A stretch of 64,000 bases of DNA, from assembly GCF_028769735.1 (NCBI RefSeq), contig NC_088173.1, positions 65,017,421 through 65,081,420 on the forward strand, given 5' to 3'. Source of the DNA: Zonotrichia leucophrys gambelii (taxonomy: Eukaryota > Chordata > Aves > Passeriformes > Passerellidae). Shown here piece by piece: positions 38,301 through 48,720 of this stretch. Below the pieces are notes generated by a model. That model had not been told where the DNA came from. It was given only the letters and a program-made list of their open reading frames with translations, and did not search any database. Numbering within the stretch: the first letter of the stretch is position 1; every line of letters begins with the position of its first letter. The translations under genes and the position numbers were made by a program.

Positions 38301-38870
38301 TGTGGTTTTTTCACCCTCTATCACAGTTAATTCATTGTTTAACATGAGGCTTTAATTCAGTTGTCTTCATCAACGAGCTACTTTGTGTCCATATGGCTAA
38401 TAAGTGTTATTCTGCATTCCAATTAATGGGAAAATAGAAAGTATTTTAACAGTGCAGCTGATCTAACAAAAAACACATCTGAGGAGGATTAACATTTCAA
38501 AGGAACTATTTGCTCAAGTGAGCTGTCTTCATTATGATCTAAAGAGGGGGGAGTTGAAGAAGAAACCTTGAGTAACACTTTCATTATGGTAGCTTAGATA
38601 CTGGAAATTAAATAGACCTGACTGAATTATAAAAAATCCTTGTACTTGAGCCTGGAGATAATTAAAACTGTTTTACCATGTGTCAATAGTAACAAATGAA
38701 AACTGGTAGAGATGAAGGATAATACAGTGCTGTAAATACTTTCTGGCAAACAAAAATAATGCTCCCTTTAACTATGGCCTGTAAAAGAATATGATTTACC
38801 AGAAAGCATAAAGAACAGGCTGAACTGTATTAGTATGTTTTTATGGAAGACATATGGCTCATTCTCACTT
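38301..38870. promoter_or_regulatory. Candidate regulatory AT-rich element (inferred)
   Basis: Repeat-free AT-rich DNA with many homeodomain-type cores (GTTAATTCATT, CCAATTAATGG, GATAATTAAAA, TTCATTATGG), E-box-like CAGCTG and CATATG sites, and few long open frames. This texture is common in vertebrate developmental enhancers that lie in gene deserts, but I cannot test conservation, so the call is speculative. Confidence 0.2.
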
Positions 38871-39040
38871 CTCAAAAATGTAGGTCCTGGTAGTAGGCAA
38901 TTGTTTTACTACATAATACAAGCACAACTTCAATTTAGATTAAAAACATGACAGGTTTCCGATGCAAGACAGGCAAGTTTGTGTTTGGGTTTTTTAAATC
39001 TCTATTTTTCCATTTTTTTTAAACCTTGTTCTGTTTACAG
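38871..39040. other. Unique DNA ending in a polypyrimidine/AG acceptor-like site
   Basis: The last 40 bases are T-rich and end in CTGTTTACAG, a good match to a vertebrate 3' splice site. Confidence 0.4.
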
Positions 39041-39148
39041 CTGTTGTCCCACTCTCCCCATGTGATGGGGAGGGGAAGCGAGCACCTGCTTGCGCAGTCG
39101 GAGCCAGCATTGCTCCCTCCAGGCCAGCTGGCCCCGGTGCCACGCCGG
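39041..39148 (+). other. Exon-like segment, 108 bp (candidate)
   Basis: This is the best exon-like segment in the window. A long T-rich tract and CTGTTTACAG precede it and CGG|GTATGT follows it. The 108 bp are open in frame 1 for exactly 36 codons, so it would be a phase 0-0 exon. A second frame is also open. It is GC-rich and has several CpGs, unlike its surroundings. The encoded peptide begins LLSHSPHVMGRGSEHLLAQS and matches nothing I recognise. It could equally be a noncoding-RNA exon or chance. Confidence 0.25.
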
Positions 39149-41771
39149 GTATGTGCTCCTTCCTCTGCAGAGACCAAATGCACCAAGCAGCGTGGGGATG
39201 CTCCCTGCCAGCCCAGGATCCACTGCCTGGCTCTCTGCAGCTCCACAGCTGTGCAGTCTGGCTACAAAATGCCCTCTCTGCTTAAGAATCCATCAGCTTT
39301 TCTCAAAGGAGTGGGAAGAGAAAATCACAGTGTTGAGGCCCAGGGTATTCAGCATTAAGTAGGTTTATTCAGACTAAACTTTCTAAGTTGGAATCTTATA
39401 GTGAAGAAGGATCTCAGGGTTGAAATGTCTCTGATTATTTCGGTTGCTGAAGTTCTTTTGGCCTTCCACTGTGTACTTGAAATGTCTGTGTAACATTAGG
39501 ATGCTTAAGGTGGCCGTGTCCCTTCCAGGCTCCAGCAACACACATTAAGGGGACATTCCTTTGTCAGATCTTGCACATTCCCTTTAGGTTCCCTCCAGTC
39601 TGTGGAGTCCCTGATGCTGGTATGTGGACGGTCTTTGAGGACATCACACTGCAGAGGGAACAACAGCCCATGGCCACACGGCTGATGCAGACTCACGAGT
39701 GGCACCTTGAGCTGCTCGATGAGCCCTTTGACAAACATCTGCCAGGATGGACAAATCTCTCAGCTCCCCATGAGTGACACTATTGATTGGTAAGGCCCAT
39801 TTGCACTGCAGGAGCAGAGGAACAAAATGGAGCCACTGCTGCTGTGGGTGGATATGTTCACAGTACAGACTCAGATGTCCCAGTGTAGGAAGGGCTCTGC
39901 CCTTGCCTGAAGGGCTCTCAGCAGCTCTCTGAGGTTGCTGCACACCAGAGAGCACCTGGAATATGAAAGAAGGTGCACAGTCCCTGCAGTTACATTAATT
40001 GTGGATCTCTGCTAATAGATTCTAAAACCCACACATCTTATCTCTGTCTCTGGAGGGACCTGTCTGAGAAGAGACCTGTGGTGGCCACCAACCAGCATAT
40101 GGACTAGGACCCCTCCAACCCCAGTGACAACTGTGTCCAAGATACGTTTTCTTGTTGGAGGTGATGGCTATCAGAGGGTAGTATGCATTACTAGATCTGT
40201 TTGTGCGTCCTTCCCAAACTTGTGGCCCCCTGATGACCCTCTAACCTCCTCTCAGGGGGTAATTCTGATGCATGCCCAGAGCTGTCACAATGTGGGGACC
40301 TCGATTTAGAGGGCAGTCCTCCAGCTGTTCTGTTTTTCCATTTTTTAGGCGAGCAGAGATGCCTGTGCCAGTACTGCAGCTGCAGCCTCAGAAAGCCCCA
40401 GGGTCCAGCCCTGTGAAACCTGTGTCTGGCTGCAGAGAGGGTGGATCTCTGCTAGCAGATACAGCCCATGGTGGTTACTGACACATATTGCCTTATTTTC
40501 ACAGGAACTTTAGGATTTTAAAAGTTTTGACTGATTGCATTAACACTTAAAGAGTTTTGTTGAATGTGTTTGTCAAAAGAGCACGGTTTCTATAAGTTCT
40601 GAGAAATGTGGTTGCTGGAGAGAATGAAACTTGCAGGCACAAAAACTAAACTCCTCCTGATTCCAAGCACAAAATTCGACAGTTGGGCTGCAGACTCCGT
40701 TTCGAGTCCTCTGTTTTTCTGTATATGTGGCTGTCTCTCGAATATGAGCCATCATTCTCCAGAAGACTAAATGCACATAGATGTTTAAATACCTATTTAA
40801 ATGGCAACATTTAGGAGTATTTGACAATAACTCCTGGAGGAGCCCTGAACCCAGGTCTTTTCTGCCTGAGCACTGCCTGAACAGCATCTCCCTGTCACCC
40901 CCTCTCTGTGCCCTTCTTCCATGCCACCAGAAGCTCTTGTGAGCGGGTTGTGCCTTTGTGTTCCACGGCAAAGCCTGGTGTGCTGAGATCCTTGGCTGTG
41001 AGCACGTTCCCATAGCCTGCAACAATAACTGTAGCCATGAGAAGCCCAACCGCAAATAGGAATTGTAATGTTTATTAATTGCCTTTCCTCCATAGAGTTG
41101 AACTGTTTTCAAAATGTTGTTTATCACTATTATTTATTATGTGAGCTCCCTCTTGTGTCTTATTTTGCACCTGTGTAATCCAGTTGGCTGCAGGACTTTT
41201 CTTTCAGGTGAAAAATCTCATTTTGAAGTTTTTACTAAACAATTAATTCTTGTAATCTCTTGTTTCCCTTTCAAGACACCTTTGTTGTGATTCATTCAAG
41301 TGATCAAAAAAACAAAATGAAAGAAAAATCCCCAACAACTAAAATCTGCAGCTCTTAACAAGAGAACGTATGTTTCTGGCATGTGGTGCTGGTTGTCATG
41401 CAGGTGCACCTGAGGGCAATGCCAGAGATTGAATTGCATTCAGAGAAGGCTCGATATGGGAGTTTCACCCCTGATCCAGAGAACCCACAGAGGGTATTCA
41501 TGCAGCTGAGCTATACACAGTTACCCCATTAACATTTCCAGAGTCAGGCGTGCGAGCACAAGTGCCCATCCACAGGGAAACGCTGGCAGGGCCAGGCCCT
41601 TCCTCATCGTGCTGCTCACCCAGACTCCCAAGGGGGAATTTTTAAATGGTGGGAAAAAAGAGAAGCCTTGGCAGTGCCTGAAGTTTACATACACCTATTG
41701 CTCTTTGCAATGACTAACTTCACCCCAAAAAATGACTCATACAGGCAGGGGCTTTGATCTGATTGCATTCA
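39149..41771. other. Noncoding DNA, mixed composition
   Basis: This holds the 184-codon minus-strand frame at 40573-41127, with no domain or splice support and a chance-level length. It also holds a pair of near-identical 20-mers at 40001 and 40441 that might flank an insertion (see findings). I recognise no element between them. Confidence 0.4.
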
Positions 41772-42035
41772 TCATTACTATTATTATTATTAATGATAAT
41801 AACAGCGCTGCAGCTGTGCCCCAAGGCCCCAGCTGAGATCAAGGCTCTGTTTTGATAGGCACTGAACACACTGAGAAGACAAACCTTGCCCTCAGGAGCT
41901 TACCCCTGATCTGAAGAAGGCCCACAGAACGCAGGGAGAAGGAAGTGGCGTTATCTTTGTTGTGCCTCAGGACAGAGAGGTTGAGCGGCCTGCCTGAGGT
42001 CAGGCAGGCATCTGGAGGCAGAGGCCGCCCAGAGC
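41772..42035 (-). mobile_element. Ancient amniote SINE/MIR-like element, antisense
   Basis: In order: a TTATTATTATTA run (antisense of an AAT tail), a CAGCGCTGCAG block, GGCCCCAGCTGAGATCAAGG, then TAGGCACTGAACACACTGAG, CTTGCCCTCAGGAGCTTAC, and further on CAGAGAGGTTGAGCGGCCTG. This order matches a widespread sauropsid/amniote MIR-related repeat whose antisense reads AGCGCC..., GGCCCCAATC..., TAGGCGCTGTACAAACAC, CTGCCCCAAAGAGCTTACA, then CAGAGAGGTTAAGTGACTTG. The copy is old and internally shortened. I cannot give the exact subfamily name. Confidence 0.6.
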
Positions 42036-42346
42036 TGTGCTCAGAGCTCCCAGGAGCTGGGACCAAGCAGGACACAGTTCTCCTGCCTTCAGAAACTCCT
42101 TGGCCCATTCCCAGCAAGGGCACTGCAGGCTGGCAGGGCAGGATTCCAGGGCAAGGCCTCCAGGGGGGAATGGCAGCACTGGCTGGGGTGGGGTGAGCCC
42201 TGGCCACATCCCTGCCTGCCTGGCAGGCCCAGGAAACTCCCTGCAGCAAAACAAACCAAACCAAACCTCCCTGTGTCCATGGGTCTGAGCCACAGCCTGC
42301 TGCCAGCGCAGGGAAACGAGCTACAGCAAACCCCACACCTCTGTTT
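42036..42346. other. GC-rich noncoding DNA
   Basis: A locally GC-rich stretch with overlapping open frames on both strands (up to 165 codons at 41839-42336 minus). These largely reflect composition. No domain was recognised. Confidence 0.45.
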
Positions 42347-42456
42347 GCCCCAAAATCAGTTTGTGGGGTATCTCGGTGTTAGCTCAAAGGCCTGAACCCC
42401 AGCCCCAAAACCAGTTTGTGGGGTATCTCGGTGTTAGCTCAAAGGCCTGTACCCCA
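42347..42456 (+). repeat. 55-bp tandem duplication, two copies
   Basis: Two 55-bp copies (42347-42401 and 42402-42456), each containing CAGTTTGTGGGGTATCTCGG and TTAGCTCAAAGGCCTG. They differ at two positions by my reading, so this is a recent duplication. Confidence 0.95.
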
Positions 42457-44825
42457 GGGTGTAACTGGGAAAAACTGCTAACACCTCATGCCTCACCTCC
42501 CCAAACATCTTCCCTTTTGCAAGACCATAGCAAGTCTTGTGACTGCAGTTGGAGAGTGGCAGCAGAGGTGAAACTGTTCTCAATTATCATCAGTGCACTT
42601 GGCCAGATCTAAAAAAAAAAAGCCCTGAAATTAGACCCCTCTTGCTACATTTTGGCACCTAAATACATGACCTGCTTTTGCAAGAGTGCTGACAGTCGTT
42701 GGTATGGCAACTGTGATTACTGGAAATTTCCAGGGGCTTGGCTTTTTGGAAAGCTGGCCAGTTATTTGGGTGCCAACATTCAGGTTTGGAAGCCTACATT
42801 TAGACATTTACAACTTAGACACCTTTATTTTCCTTTGCTTCCAATCACAATTGCTTATCTATGAAAAATAGATCATGAGTTTGGACACATGTAGGACACG
42901 AGATGTAAATATGGGACATTACAGCATCCAACAGCTTTGAGGGGCCAGGGGTAAAACATGCTACAAAGAACCATTTGATTTAGCAATGAATGAAAAAAGA
43001 TGCAAATGCAAGAGCTATCTGGAGCACACTCAGAAAGGGCTATATTTCTAAAAGCACCTGAACTCTGAATGTCCACTAACATCCTGCTAGGACAGCAATT
43101 TTCTGCCAGTTACAGCTGAGGGCACCTCAGCTGGGGCCTCTCCAGTCCATTGAGTTTACATGGCTGCACAATCCTTTTTTTGAGATTTTTTGGTTCCTGC
43201 TACACCCTGTGGCTATGAGTGCCACAGTTCCATATGTACTGTGTGCACAATGGGTAGTTTGAATACTGAGCACAGAAAGTAAGCTTCAGAATTTACCAGA
43301 GCACTCATTGAGCACCCATTAGGTGAAACACCATGGAACTGCTTCTAATATATTTATTATCTATGTTCTTTGTAAGTGAAATGATGACAAACCTCAATAT
43401 ATTCTGCTATATTAACCTTTTTTGTACCTGATGCTGAAATTAAATTAATTTTAAAGAAGTAATTTCTTGGCTGTTCTCTTTGATTAGTTTTCCTTCTGCT
43501 TCTGTTTAGAAATATGGGAACTAGTTTAGCACTCACAGTGATATAACTCCAGTCTGTATTTACACTCTGGTCAGAATTGTCTTTTTCGGTTTTATCCTTC
43601 TAATTAGTTCCCTTGCATTCATTTAATTTTGTTTATATTTGGCCCATCTCTGTTGCCATCTTTGTAATGGATTTTATTTCGGAAAAAAGCCAAACTGAGG
43701 ATGTTCACATGCACATGGGTGCAATGTCTATAAACTAATGCATGTGTATGTGCAAATATGAAATAAATATGTAAAATTGAATATGTATCTGTGGGCATAA
43801 ATGGGGGAAAGTGCTTTAAAAAATCACTAATAAAAGCTCTTACTCACCCCAATACATCTATACCCAAACTTTTTTTCTCTCTTTGGGCATATCAACAGAC
43901 TCTAACAACTTGGGAGCTTTATCCTCCCCAAGGACCTCTCTTTGCTGCTGGAAATTTTTCCCTCCTGAGGAACCCCGAGGTAAAGGGTTTTGGTATTTTA
44001 TAATAACTTTTTGACAGTTGCTCGCTGGCAGCAAATTTGAGGCTCTGAGGGTGATTTTGCCAGTTCCTTTTCCATGCTCTGATTTGTCATTCTTGGTCTG
44101 CCACAAGAGTCTGGGGGTTGTGAACAGAGGGGATTTGTATTCATTTCCTAGACATGTCAGTAGAACAAACAAACCCAGAATCATCCTCAGCAGGCTGTGG
44201 AATACCTGGTGCCAAACCAGTTCACCTACTTGCTTGGCTGTCCTGTTGGACATCGAATCAAAGACTTGGTTTTCTCCAACTCCCAAATTCTGACACTTCC
44301 TAAATTTAAAAAGAAAGTTAAATGGCAATTCCAGCCTGGAACTGGCTGACAGGAGCCTACCCGGCTCCAGGAACTAATCCAGAGGAAATGGATACTTCTG
44401 AGATTGCCTTTATTTTCTTCCAAGATAGCCAGAAACTAATATATATTCTGGTCAGCTCCATTCCAACAGGCTGGAAAATACTGCCCAAAAATGAAGAAAC
44501 TGAGAGCAGGGATTAGCCCACATATACTTGTTGTTCTGCACAAAGTGTCCTTTCATCCTGGTTGAGAATCCTTTTCCAAATTATTTCTCTTACAGCAGTC
44601 ACGTGGCAAAAGGCACAGCTCTGTGAGTTAAATTGATATTACAGGGAGTAATTCAGTTACTGTGTGGTGCAGCAAAGGAGTGTGCACAGAAATTTCATCT
44701 TCCTTGAGTTGCTCTTCACATTTAGCAAAATTTATGACCCAAATCTAAATTATGTTTTGCTTAAAATGAAAAAGCCAATTACTTATATCATTCCTTACAC
44801 AACAGAATCAGTTCTGCATTCCCTG
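42457..44825. other. Noncoding DNA, possible ancient repeat at 42650-42840
   Basis: The stretch 42650-42840 contains several GGCACCTAAATACA / TTTAGACATTTACAACTTAG-type phrases that resemble an old amniote repeat family, but I cannot assign it. 43350-43780 is AT-rich unique DNA. No gene was recognised. Confidence 0.35.
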
Positions 44826-45011
44826 ATCACAGAATCTCAGAATGGTTTGGGTTGAAAGGGACCCTTAAAGATTGTCTCATTCCAAGTCCCTGCCATGGGC
44901 AGAGTGTTGGGTATTGCCAAGGAGGGGCACCCACATCTTCCCTGGGAAACCTGGTCCAGTTCCTCAGCATCCACTCTTGCTCTCAGAGCTGCCACCCTGA
45001 TCTGCCACCCT
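44826..45011 (-). mobile_element. CR1 LINE 3' end, antisense
   Basis: It begins with the classic antisense CR1 3' end: ATCACAGAATCTCAGAATGG, then TTTGGGTTGAAAGGGACCCT and CCAAGTCCCTGCCATGGGCA. To the right the match breaks up, with a CCTGG.CCAGTTCCTCAGCA block as in CR1 'CCTGTTCCAGTGCCTCACCA', so the distal part is rearranged or diverged and the right limit is approximate. It has no coding capacity. Confidence 0.88.
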
Positions 45012-48000
45012 GGGAGACTTTCATCTCTATATAAATGGGATTTCTGCACTCATCATGACTAAAACCATTACAGTCAGTTCACAGAATTAAGCACAGAAAT
45101 TCTGTTTTGCTTTTAGTGTTCATTTTTGTAAAGATAGTTTTATTCAGGCCTGTCCACATGCCACCTGACCAAACACCCTACATGTCCTACCCTCAAATTA
45201 AATTAAATCAAAATATATTAAAAAAATGTTTAAAAGGAAGTAAAGCTAACCAGGCGGTATCTACAAAAGTAATAAACATCAAACCAGTGTTCATTTCCTT
45301 GCAAAAAATTCACCAAGAAACAAATCTTGAAATATTTGTGTGTGGAAATGAAAAATGAAGAAATGCAGAATGCACAAAGAGAGGCGCCAGGAGCCTCTTT
45401 TTATGAAAAGCCACCTCACCAAACTTTCCTGAATAAAAGTTCATCAATGCAAGTGCAGGTTTGGCAATGAGCAAGCCTAAATTCTCACATTGACAGTGTA
45501 CCTCTAAAGTAAAGTCTGCCCATATTGAAGGCCATTTTAGTTCTGAGTATCATCTCAGCATCCTTTCTTCATGCCTGTTGAAGTTGTATAGTTTAAATTC
45601 TCCCCTGAATGACAAGGGGAATTGTGACAATTGTAAGGAAGTTAAAGGATGTAGATACAGAAAGTAAAAACATTTTTTTGGTGTAGAACTGTTTTTTCTC
45701 AGTAGTGGATAGATATCATAGGTTGAAGTTGAGATGAGAACAATCCAAAACAGGAATGAGTTTCATGGTTTTGGGGTATTTTTTAAATAAAAAGCATAGT
45801 TGAGGATGTGAAGATTTGCCATTTCCAACGAGGACTGACTCCTTTGTAAAAGACATGAGACATTATGGCAGCTGAAAGCTATGGGGCTTCCATCCAGCAT
45901 TTTTTCTTTCCCACGTGCAGGGCCAGAGCAGGTAGCTGAAATAAGCCTGGCTCACAGCTCAGGCTATGGAAGTGTCTGATACACAGTGGAAATGTGTGCT
46001 CTTAACTACAGTCATTATGAAAAAACCTCACAATATAATTTGTGTCTGTGTCCAATATCTACCTATCGTAAAGGCAACAATCTATTCCTTACTAGTGGAA
46101 AAGACCTACAGTTGTCTGTTCTTCCTATTTCTGGGTCTGCTATAAGATAAGAAGGCAAATATTTTATTTCTTTGCTCTATGCATCTTTCATACTAAAAAG
46201 AAACAAAACTCTGTGTCTAAATATTTTGTCCTTTAAAAGCTTGCCCTTTCCTCTTAGAAGTTCTCTTCTTTTTCTGCCCCTCTGTCTCCTCTGTGTCTGC
46301 TGACAGTGCATAATCATAAGGCCATGCATTATAATGTGTGTGAATATAACATTTATGTGCGGAACAGCACAAATACAATGGGGAAGCCTAAGTGTGGTAC
46401 AACTTCTCATTTCAAACATCCCTGCTAATTCTCTGTGGCTTGAAACCAGCAATGAAAGCAGACTCACATGCAGAGGAAGGTCTGCCTGCTACTCACAGGA
46501 CAGAGGTCCAAAAAGCCAAATCCCTGCAGGCATGTAAAAACACTCTTATCAAAGGGGCTGTTCATGGGCACTCACACTGTGCAAGGACAACTTGGGTTTT
46601 CCGTGATTAATGATAAGTTTGGAGGAATGCAAGCCACACTATACTCAGGGATTAGCTGTTTATCAAGCAAAATATATTGGGAACTGGGCCAGCTGGGGCT
46701 GCTGAGCCACACAACCTTCATTTGTTAGGTGCTGCTCTCCTCTCCTGTTTCATGTGCAAAGGGTGTGTGTATGTGAACGCTAGCAAAGCCCTTTAAAGAA
46801 TAACTGTGCACAGAAAGCCTGCTTTGCTTTGAATGCAGTCTCTCCTGTCTTCTGAAGCACTTGAGGTCAAGCTTTTATGAAGACATAATGTCTCCTCTTA
46901 ATTTTGCCTCCAGCATCAACTGGGCTGCGTGGAGTGAAGTGGTGCATTGTAACTGATGTGCTTTCACTTAGAGCCATTTACACTGCTATTATTGCTGATT
47001 TCCTCTGCTATCCAGCCTTCCAGAGGTTATGCAAATCAGAAATGTGGGACTATTGGTGTCAACAGTGGCTGTTTTGTTGGAAAGCCTGTCTTTGAGAAGG
47101 TGGTTTGTGTGCAGATTGCGTGTGAAGTCCTGGGTGTGTCAGGCACCCCTGCTGGATTCCTACCAGGTGTGTAAAACCTCTGGGGTCACACCTGTGGCCA
47201 CACTGGGCATGCTGACTGCAATGGGACTGTGCTGACCTGCACACCAACTGAAGCTGGATCATCTAAAAGAAGATAAATATGTGATGATAAATGCTTTATT
47301 ATTAACCAAAATTTTCAGTTCAGTCATGGGCAAATGTCATTTAACTCCCAATACCCAGGCAAATATACAGAAGTTGCTGTTAATCTCAGACTGTATCACC
47401 CTACTGGCTAACATCAAGTCCTGGAGTAGTTAATAACCTTTTCTTTCCAGCAGTCCATAGAGAGGATTATATTTTAAAACTTGAGGGCTCTGTCTCTAGT
47501 TCTGATTTTTCATTCTAGTACATTCACACCAAAGATGCAGTGAAAATCATATATCAAATGAAGATGTAGCTAGACAGGTTTAATGCCAAGAAAAACACAT
47601 AAATCTTCAGACCACAGCAAATGGTAAGTAAAACTAGCCAAGAGGAGTTCTTGGTAGAAAAATTAAGCCCCATGACCTTTTTGATTGCTAACAAATAACT
47701 TAGTGGTCTTTCTGCTGAACTTACAGAAAACAGGGGCACCTGTGATGGTGGTTTCTGTGGTTGGGACACCTGTCTGCTGGAAATTGGGTCAGGGTGTGAT
47801 GACTCAGTTCTCAGAAGCTGCCAAGCAGCTGTCAGAGGGTGGGAGTTTGCACTGTCTCCCAGCCTTGCTGTGTGTGCTGACTTGGAGATAGAGCTGTGAG
47901 TCCCTACCAGCTTCCCCAGCCTCTCCTGGGTCCTCCTTCTTTTTGACCACTAGAAAGGCAAATGTGGCGATTTTTATATTCAGTGACCACTTTTAATAGG

Positions 48001-48375
48001 GTGCGTGTGTGTGGGGGCATGTGAAAAATTATTGACTTGCAAACTAAGCACACTCTCTGCTCTGATGCAAATCAATGGGAACTCTGAATGATTTTTTCAG
48101 GAGGAGGAGTTAATGTTATTTCATCCAAATAAAGAATCCAGGGATCCCTGATCATAGAGTATAATTCTCAAGAAAGCATTGTACTCTGCTCAGTGCTTGG
48201 AGATGTTAAGAAAACTCCAGAACAGGATCTCAGAATGGGAACTCATATTTGGCCATCTAAAAAATGAATTTCTGTTCCAATGGAGACCTGTAGATGCAGC
48301 TCACCCAGAGGTGTTTAAAACAGGCAGTAGTCTGCAGTGATCTCTCTTGTGATTAAAGGGAGACTGTACACAGGG
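45012..48375. other. Unique noncoding DNA
   Basis: No gene or named repeat in about 3.3 kb. The open frames are below 100 codons. Confidence 0.5.
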
Positions 48376-48401
48376 CTCATTTTTAGCTGGCTAAAAATGA
48401 G
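48376..48401. repeat. Near-perfect palindrome with 12-bp arms
   Basis: CTCATTTTTAGC (48376-48387) and GCTAAAAATGAG (48390-48401) are exact reverse complements separated by two bases (TG). Each arm holds a CTAAAAATGA sequence that is one base off the MEF2 consensus, in convergent arrangement. It could be a dimeric protein site, a stem-loop in RNA, or chance. Confidence 0.9.
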
Positions 48402-48649
48402 TGAAGAGAATCCAGCCTCAGTGTGACCAGCTTATGATCCTACATGGAAAACAAGCAGCATTGAGAAGAAAGGGTGACAAAAGAGCTTCCCACACAAGAA
48501 AGACAACAGACACCAGAAGAATAATTATTTTTATTATTTCCTAGACCATTATTTCCCTTTTCACAAGACACTGTGATGCTGTCTTCCAGCAGGCAAGAAA
48601 ATGCAACTCCATCATTGCAGCACTGAATGTGCAATATTTGTAAAACAGA
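48402..48649. other. Unique noncoding DNA
   Basis: Nothing recognised. Confidence 0.5.
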
Positions 48650-48720
48650 GTAGAAAATTAAGGTGTAGAAGGTAAATAATTTGCCTACAGCTGCAAAATA
48701 CATCAGTATTAGAACCAAGC
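48650..48720 (-). mobile_element. Degenerate MIR-type SINE, antisense
   Basis: The order of short blocks follows antisense MIR: GAAAATTAAGG (for GAAACTGAGG), GTAGAAGGTAAATAATTTGC (for CAGAGAGGTTAAGTAACTTGC), CTACAGCTGCAAAATACATC (for the GTCACACAGCTAGTAAGT region), then ATTAGAACCAAGCT (for TTTGAACCCAGGT). It is old and AT-drifted. Confidence 0.55.

Noticed and set aside
40573..41127. 184-codon minus-strand open frame
   Set aside because: No domain, no splice or promoter context. A few frames of 150-185 codons are expected by chance in 64 kb.
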